Assembly: GCA_002770795.1 (NCBI GenBank)
Contig: PCTP01000163.1
Coordinates: forward strand, 1-9,755
Direction: 5' to 3'
DNA length: 9,755 nt
DNA from: Gammaproteobacteria bacterium CG22_combo_CG10-13_8_21_14_all_40_8
Lineage (GTDB): Bacteria > Pseudomonadota > Gammaproteobacteria > Enterobacterales > GCA-002770795
Shown here: positions 7,042 to 9,755 of the stretch, piece after piece
Layout of the letters: each line of letters starts with the position of its first letter
Numbering within the stretch: the first letter of the stretch is position 1
Made by a program: the position numbers and the translations under genes
Notes under the pieces: model-generated
Told to the model about the DNA's origin: nothing
Database searches by the model: none
The model's input: the letters and a program-made list of their open reading frames with translations, nothing else

Positions 7042-8118
7042 TTACTCTTGGGCAGTCGCAATATCGGTCGCAGGAATTACTGAACGAGCGATTTTATCGG
7101 CAACAGGCGTAGTAATGCTCCCCACCACAGTGACCCGTTTATCTTGCCATGCAATATCATAAATCAATGTTCCACCACGATATTCGGTGCGAGGTTCCAT
7201 CGGTTCAGAATTTGTCATTTTTTCCACAAATACAGATAAAGTGGTCATGCCATCATTAAAAATCAAGTGGCTGTATTTTGATGCGTCTCGATTGGTTTTC
7301 ATGCTTTCTGTTAATTCAAACCCTACAGGCAACCAGCCTACTGTCCAGCTACTTTTATTTACATTGATTTGAGACTTATCTAAAGAGGCCTGAACAGGGA
7401 GCTGTGAATTAAATTCAAAAACATTTTCTCTTAAATTCATATTCTTAGGAATATCAAAATCGGCGGCGCTCATGTCACCTTCCAAATGCAATTCCACAGT
7501 CATCATTTGTTCTACAACGCGCCCATTATTATCAATGGTATCCACACTAAGAGGAAGTCCAGAAAGAAAATCAACCCAAATTCGAGAGCCCAATCTTTCT
7601 CCATCATTCGGCACAAATAGCAATTGATAACTGCGACGACCCGCTATTCTGGAGGGTCCTGAAAGTAATATTTTATATTGTTTTTGATTTTTAGCTAACA
7701 AACTAAGCTGTCGTTGCCAACGAACAACTGGAGAGTCGTCATTGGAGGATAAATGAATCAGATCATTGTCCATAATCAGATAGGTATCGGAATTATGACT
7801 AATTACTTCACGACGAACCCCTTGAAGATTCTCCAATTTATCGAAACGATTACCCTCTTCATACAGATGATTCCAGCGTAATGAATCCACTCTGCCATCG
7901 TGTAAATAAACCAAAGATAAACGATAGTTACTATCAAGCATGGCATTACCCATACGAGACAGCATACTACCTGGATTTAATTGAATAGATTTTGAGGTTT
8001 TCTCCGAAGCGGTAGAAGTTTGGTTGTGTTCAGGTTCTGCCGCCCATAAAACTACCGGTTCAGCCGCACATAAGAGACTAAGATGAATAACAAGGCTGGT
8101 AATGGTAAGTTTTGACAT
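7042..8118 (-). CDS. rseB: Periplasmic sigma-E regulator RseB/MucB
   Basis: RseB binds the periplasmic part of RseA, shields it from the initiating protease and is thought to sense mislocalised lipid or LPS intermediates. The 358-residue protein starts with a signal peptide (hydrophobic 7-25, likely cleavage near AWA/AA at 26-27). It then has a polar Ser/Thr-rich linker (about 28-50) and the large LolA-like beta domain (about 52-225). The smaller C-terminal RseA-binding domain (about 255-350) includes WTVGWLPVGFELT and the HLIFNDGMTTLSVFVEKM stretch typical of MucB. It is somewhat longer than E. coli RseB (318), mainly from the linker after the signal peptide. It starts 5 bp after rseA. The AAGG ribosome site sits only about 3 nt from the ATG, so re-initiation from rseA may matter. 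Confidence 0.93.
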   Translation of the reverse strand: MSKLTITSLVIHLSLLCAAEPVVLWAAEPEHNQTSTASEKTSKSIQLNPGSMLSRMGNAMLDSNYRLSLVYLHDGRVDSLRWNHLYEEGNRFDKLENLQGVRREVISHNSDTYLIMDNDLIHLSSNDDSPVVRWQRQLSLLAKNQKQYKILLSGPSRIAGRRSYQLLFVPNDGERLGSRIWVDFLSGLPLSVDTIDNNGRVVEQMMTVELHLEGDMSAADFDIPKNMNLRENVFEFNSQLPVQASLDKSQINVNKSSWTVGWLPVGFELTESMKTNRDASKYSHLIFNDGMTTLSVFVEKMTNSEPMEPRTEYRGGTLIYDIAWQDKRVTVVGSITTPVADKIARSVIPATDIATAQE

Positions 8119-8123
8119 GAACC

Positions 8124-8807
8124 TTAGCGCTTAGGTGAATTATCCAATGTAGTTATAGTATCTATCTCATTTACAACAGATTCAACAGGCTCATAGGGAA
8201 CAGGTCCATAGCTAATCAGATTAGCATAAGGATACATGCCTCTAAATCCTGCTTCTGAGGCACTACGGCTATGCTGTAAGAACAACTGTTGCAGCCGTTG
8301 TTGCTGAACTAGATTGGGGGCATGAGAGGTCTGAATACGAACACTTGCAGGAACCACATCCAAAATTGTGGGTGCAAATTGCGCACTAAACTCTGTAGGT
8401 GATGATTGAATAAGTTGATTAGTATCATTTTGATAAACCCCAGTCACCACTAATGCTGCTACCGAAGCTGCGACACTAAAACCAAACACTTTTTTGATCC
8501 AGGAATTTCTTTTTTGGCTGGGATCTGTATCCACAAAAGCGGATTGATACCAAGAGGTTGGAGCCAAAGTATGGGGTTCTTTTTCAATTTGAAGTGCAAT
8601 TTTTTCGGCAAAATCAAAATCAGCTAAATGGCCATCAGATTCAACCATCAGATCTTGAATAAGGTGAAAACGCTCCCACTGTGCACGATTCTCAGAAGAA
8701 TCACACAGATTTTTCAATAACTGATGGTATTCAGCTTTGGAAAGCTCGGATTGAGTCAGCTCTGAATCCATCAACTCTGAAATCTGTTGCGTTATTTTAG
8801 AACTCAT
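8124..8807 (-). CDS. rseA: Anti-sigma-E factor RseA/MucA
   Basis: RseA is a single-pass inner-membrane anti-sigma factor that holds RpoE inactive until regulated proteolysis releases it. From ATG 8807 the protein is 227 residues. The cytoplasmic anti-sigma domain is about 1-85, with the family opening ISELMDSELTQSE and NRAQWERFHLIQDLM. One transmembrane helix lies at about 105-124, then a periplasmic region with a helix rich in Gln/Leu (168-178) and the MucA-like GFRGMYPYANLISYG (187-201). The frame is open to an ATG at 8924, but I reject that start: the shorter protein matches the family N-terminus, AGGTGA lies 7 nt before the ATG, and the longer one would overlap rpoE by 32 bp and start upstream of a likely promoter. 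It is followed 5 bp later by rseB. Confidence 0.94.
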   Translation of the reverse strand: MSSKITQQISELMDSELTQSELSKAEYHQLLKNLCDSSENRAQWERFHLIQDLMVESDGHLADFDFAEKIALQIEKEPHTLAPTSWYQSAFVDTDPSQKRNSWIKKVFGFSVAASVAALVVTGVYQNDTNQLIQSSPTEFSAQFAPTILDVVPASVRIQTSHAPNLVQQQRLQQLFLQHSRSASEAGFRGMYPYANLISYGPVPYEPVESVVNEIDTITTLDNSPKR

Positions 8808-8838
8808 TGTTTTATCACCTTTGTTTTTACCTACACCT

Positions 8839-8866
8839 ATCGACTCACATAAAAGCTGAAAGTTCC
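8839..8866 (-). promoter_or_regulatory. Candidate sigma-E promoter in front of rseA
   Basis: On the minus strand a full GGAACTT (8860-8866) is followed after exactly 15 nt by GTCGAT (8839-8844). The E. coli sigma-E consensus is about GGAACTT, 15-19 nt, GTCTAA. The -35 match is perfect and the -10 matches at GTC plus one further A. Predicted transcription start is around 8831-8833, giving a leader of about 25 nt that still contains the rseA ribosome site (8815-8820). It lies wholly in the 85-bp non-coding gap. It would give rseA-rseB-rseC-mucD a sigma-E-driven feedback promoter. Confidence 0.6.
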
Positions 8867-8892
8867 TAATTTTTTCAATTATTTTACTTAGT

Positions 8893-9468
8893 TTAGTGTA
8901 ATAAGGGCTGAATCGCTTCGTCAATAGCCGATCTGGCTCTAAATATCCTAGAACGAACGGTGCCTACAGGACAATCCATCACATGAGAAATTTCCTCATA
9001 ACTCATCCCTTCTAACTCACGAAGGCAAATTGCCGCTCTTAATTCTTCTGGTAAAGAGTTAATCGTTTTATCCACAAGAGTTTTGAGTTGCTCTCTAATT
9101 AGCAAGCGCTCAGGATTAGAATTATCTCTCAATGAATCCCCTAAACTGTAGTTTTCAGCCTCAGAAGAATCGATATCCGTGTCTGGTGGTCGCCTTTTCT
9201 TTGCTGTCAGATAGTTTTTTGCGGTATTTATGGCTATCCGATACAACCAAGTATAAAAGGCACTTTCTCCTCTAAACTCAGGCAGGGCTTTATAAGCCTT
9301 AATAAAAGCGTCTTGCGCCACATCCATCACTTCTGAATGATCTTTTACAAACCGGCTGATGGCATTTACAATTTTATGCTGATACTTGCGCACCAAAATA
9401 TCAAATGCTTTTTTATCGCCTTTTTGTATTCGAACTACCAGTTCATGATCGATACTGGTGTTGGTCAT
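8893..9468 (-). CDS. rpoE: Extracytoplasmic-function sigma factor RpoE/AlgU (sigma-E)
   Basis: An ECF sigma factor that directs RNA polymerase to envelope-stress promoters. It has 191 residues, the same as E. coli RpoE. Region 2 (about 22-92) contains DVAQDAFIKAYKALPEFRG, for core binding and -10 recognition, and FYTWLYRIAINTAKNYL. Region 4 (about 133-185) contains the helix-turn-helix ELEGMSYEEISHVMDCPVGT and VRSRIFRARSAID, for -35 recognition. The linker GDSLRDNSNPERLLIREQL is typical of the RpoE/AlgU group. The start at 9468 matches the family length and has AGGA about 10 nt upstream. It is the first gene of the stress operon; rseA follows after 85 bp. I find no clear sigma-E promoter upstream of it within the window. 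Confidence 0.97.
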   Translation of the reverse strand: MTNTSIDHELVVRIQKGDKKAFDILVRKYQHKIVNAISRFVKDHSEVMDVAQDAFIKAYKALPEFRGESAFYTWLYRIAINTAKNYLTAKKRRPPDTDIDSSEAENYSLGDSLRDNSNPERLLIREQLKTLVDKTINSLPEELRAAICLRELEGMSYEEISHVMDCPVGTVRSRIFRARSAIDEAIQPLLH

Positions 9469-9655
9469 ATACTTTTCATCCTATCTTGGATTGACTATCT
9501 TAAATTCATGATATACACCCGTATTTTTTGAGGTATAACAAGTATAAAGGTAAAACTCATCTATGGGGTCTAATCTACCTTAATCCAATAGAATGCTGAG
9601 TATTGTTTGTTAAATAATATCTACTAATTTCAATTACTATCTGCAAGAGTACTAG
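9469..9655 (-). other. rpoE leader and upstream region
   Basis: This non-coding AT-rich stretch precedes rpoE. A weak sigma-70-like pair on the minus strand, TTGCAG (9641-9646), 17 nt, TAGATA (9618-9623), is the best-spaced candidate I could find (about 4/6 and 3/6 matches). It would imply a leader of about 140 nt. No GGAACTT-type sigma-E box is seen, unlike E. coli, where rpoE drives itself. I see no terminator and no riboswitch I recognise. Confidence 0.3.
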
Positions 9656-9755
9656 GAGCCTGTCCAAGAATAGCGATCGTAGCGAGGGCAAGCCTGTTTG
9701 AGTCAGATTTTTCGATGGATTGAGGCGAATAGTCGCTCTATTTAACGAAATTCAT
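9656..9755. repeat. Possible edge of an interspersed repeat or small mobile element
   Basis: From about GAGCCTGTCC to the window edge the sequence is richer in GC than the AT-rich flank and has no coding frame of note. It contains the palindrome CGATCG (9674-9679), a near-repeat of AGCGA (9672-9676 and 9681-9685) and a small hairpin GCGA-ATAG-TCGC (9725-9736). AATAGCGA (9669-9676) and TCGCTCTATT (9733-9742) are imperfect inverted partners. The abrupt composition change and palindromic texture suggest a repeat family or insertion-sequence end, but no transposase or full terminal inverted repeat is visible. Confidence 0.3.

Noticed and set aside
823..7372. Plus-strand open frames at 823-1014, 2015-2236, 2970-3287, 5175-5687, 6911-7162 and 7187-7372
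   Set aside because: Each lies antisense to a well-conserved gene, has no recognisable domain, and is explained as a shadow of the real coding frame.
8124..8924. 266-residue version of RseA starting at 8924
   Set aside because: The extra 39 residues overlap rpoE, do not match the family N-terminus, and the start at 8807 has a good ribosome site.
9337..9531. Plus-strand 64-residue open frame antisense to the rpoE start
   Set aside because: It is mostly antisense to rpoE, shows no domain or ribosome site I can support, and ends in AT-rich non-coding sequence.
9738..9755. Minus-strand ATG at the right edge
   Set aside because: It runs only five codons (MNFVK) before a stop codon.

Overview
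This is a 9.8 kb, AT-rich stretch of a gammaproteobacterial chromosome. All ten recognised genes lie on the minus strand, so transcription runs from the right edge towards the left. In transcription order they are rpoE/algU, rseA/mucA, rseB/mucB, rseC/mucC, degP/mucD, lepA, lepB, a DUF4845 gene, rnc and era (cut by the left edge). As I recall it, this is the order seen in Pseudomonas (algU-mucABCD-lepA-lepB-DUF4845-rnc-era). The low GC and protein character would suit a Legionella/Coxiella-like lineage, but that placement is inference.

Right part, 5109-9468: the envelope-stress module. RpoE is the sigma factor. RseA is its membrane anti-sigma factor, RseB the periplasmic protector of RseA, RseC an inner-membrane Cys-rich modulator, and MucD/DegP a periplasmic protease-chaperone. 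A good intrinsic terminator follows mucD at 5109-5150. The 85-bp rpoE-rseA gap holds a close match to a sigma-E promoter on the coding strand. It suggests that rseA and the genes after it have their own sigma-E-driven feedback promoter. This also supports starting rseA at 8807 rather than at the in-frame ATG at 8924, which lies inside rpoE.

Left part, 1-4902: a translation, secretion and RNA-processing operon. It encodes LepA (EF4), LepB (signal peptidase I), a small one-pass membrane protein (DUF4845), RNase III and Era. Three of the four junctions overlap by one base as stop/start (TAATG, TGATG, TAGTG), which suggests translational coupling. A 206-bp gap between the terminator and lepA holds a nested inverted repeat and no clear promoter.

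The most unusual gene is lepB. Its N-terminal membrane module is duplicated in tandem, predicting four membrane segments instead of two ahead of an intact catalytic domain. The last 100 bases at the right edge (about 9656-9755) are richer in GC than their flanks, have short inverted repeats and no ORF, and look like the edge of a repeat or small mobile element. I saw no tRNA, rRNA, CRISPR array, phage or defence genes. Apart from lepB and the regulatory sites this is a conserved housekeeping region.
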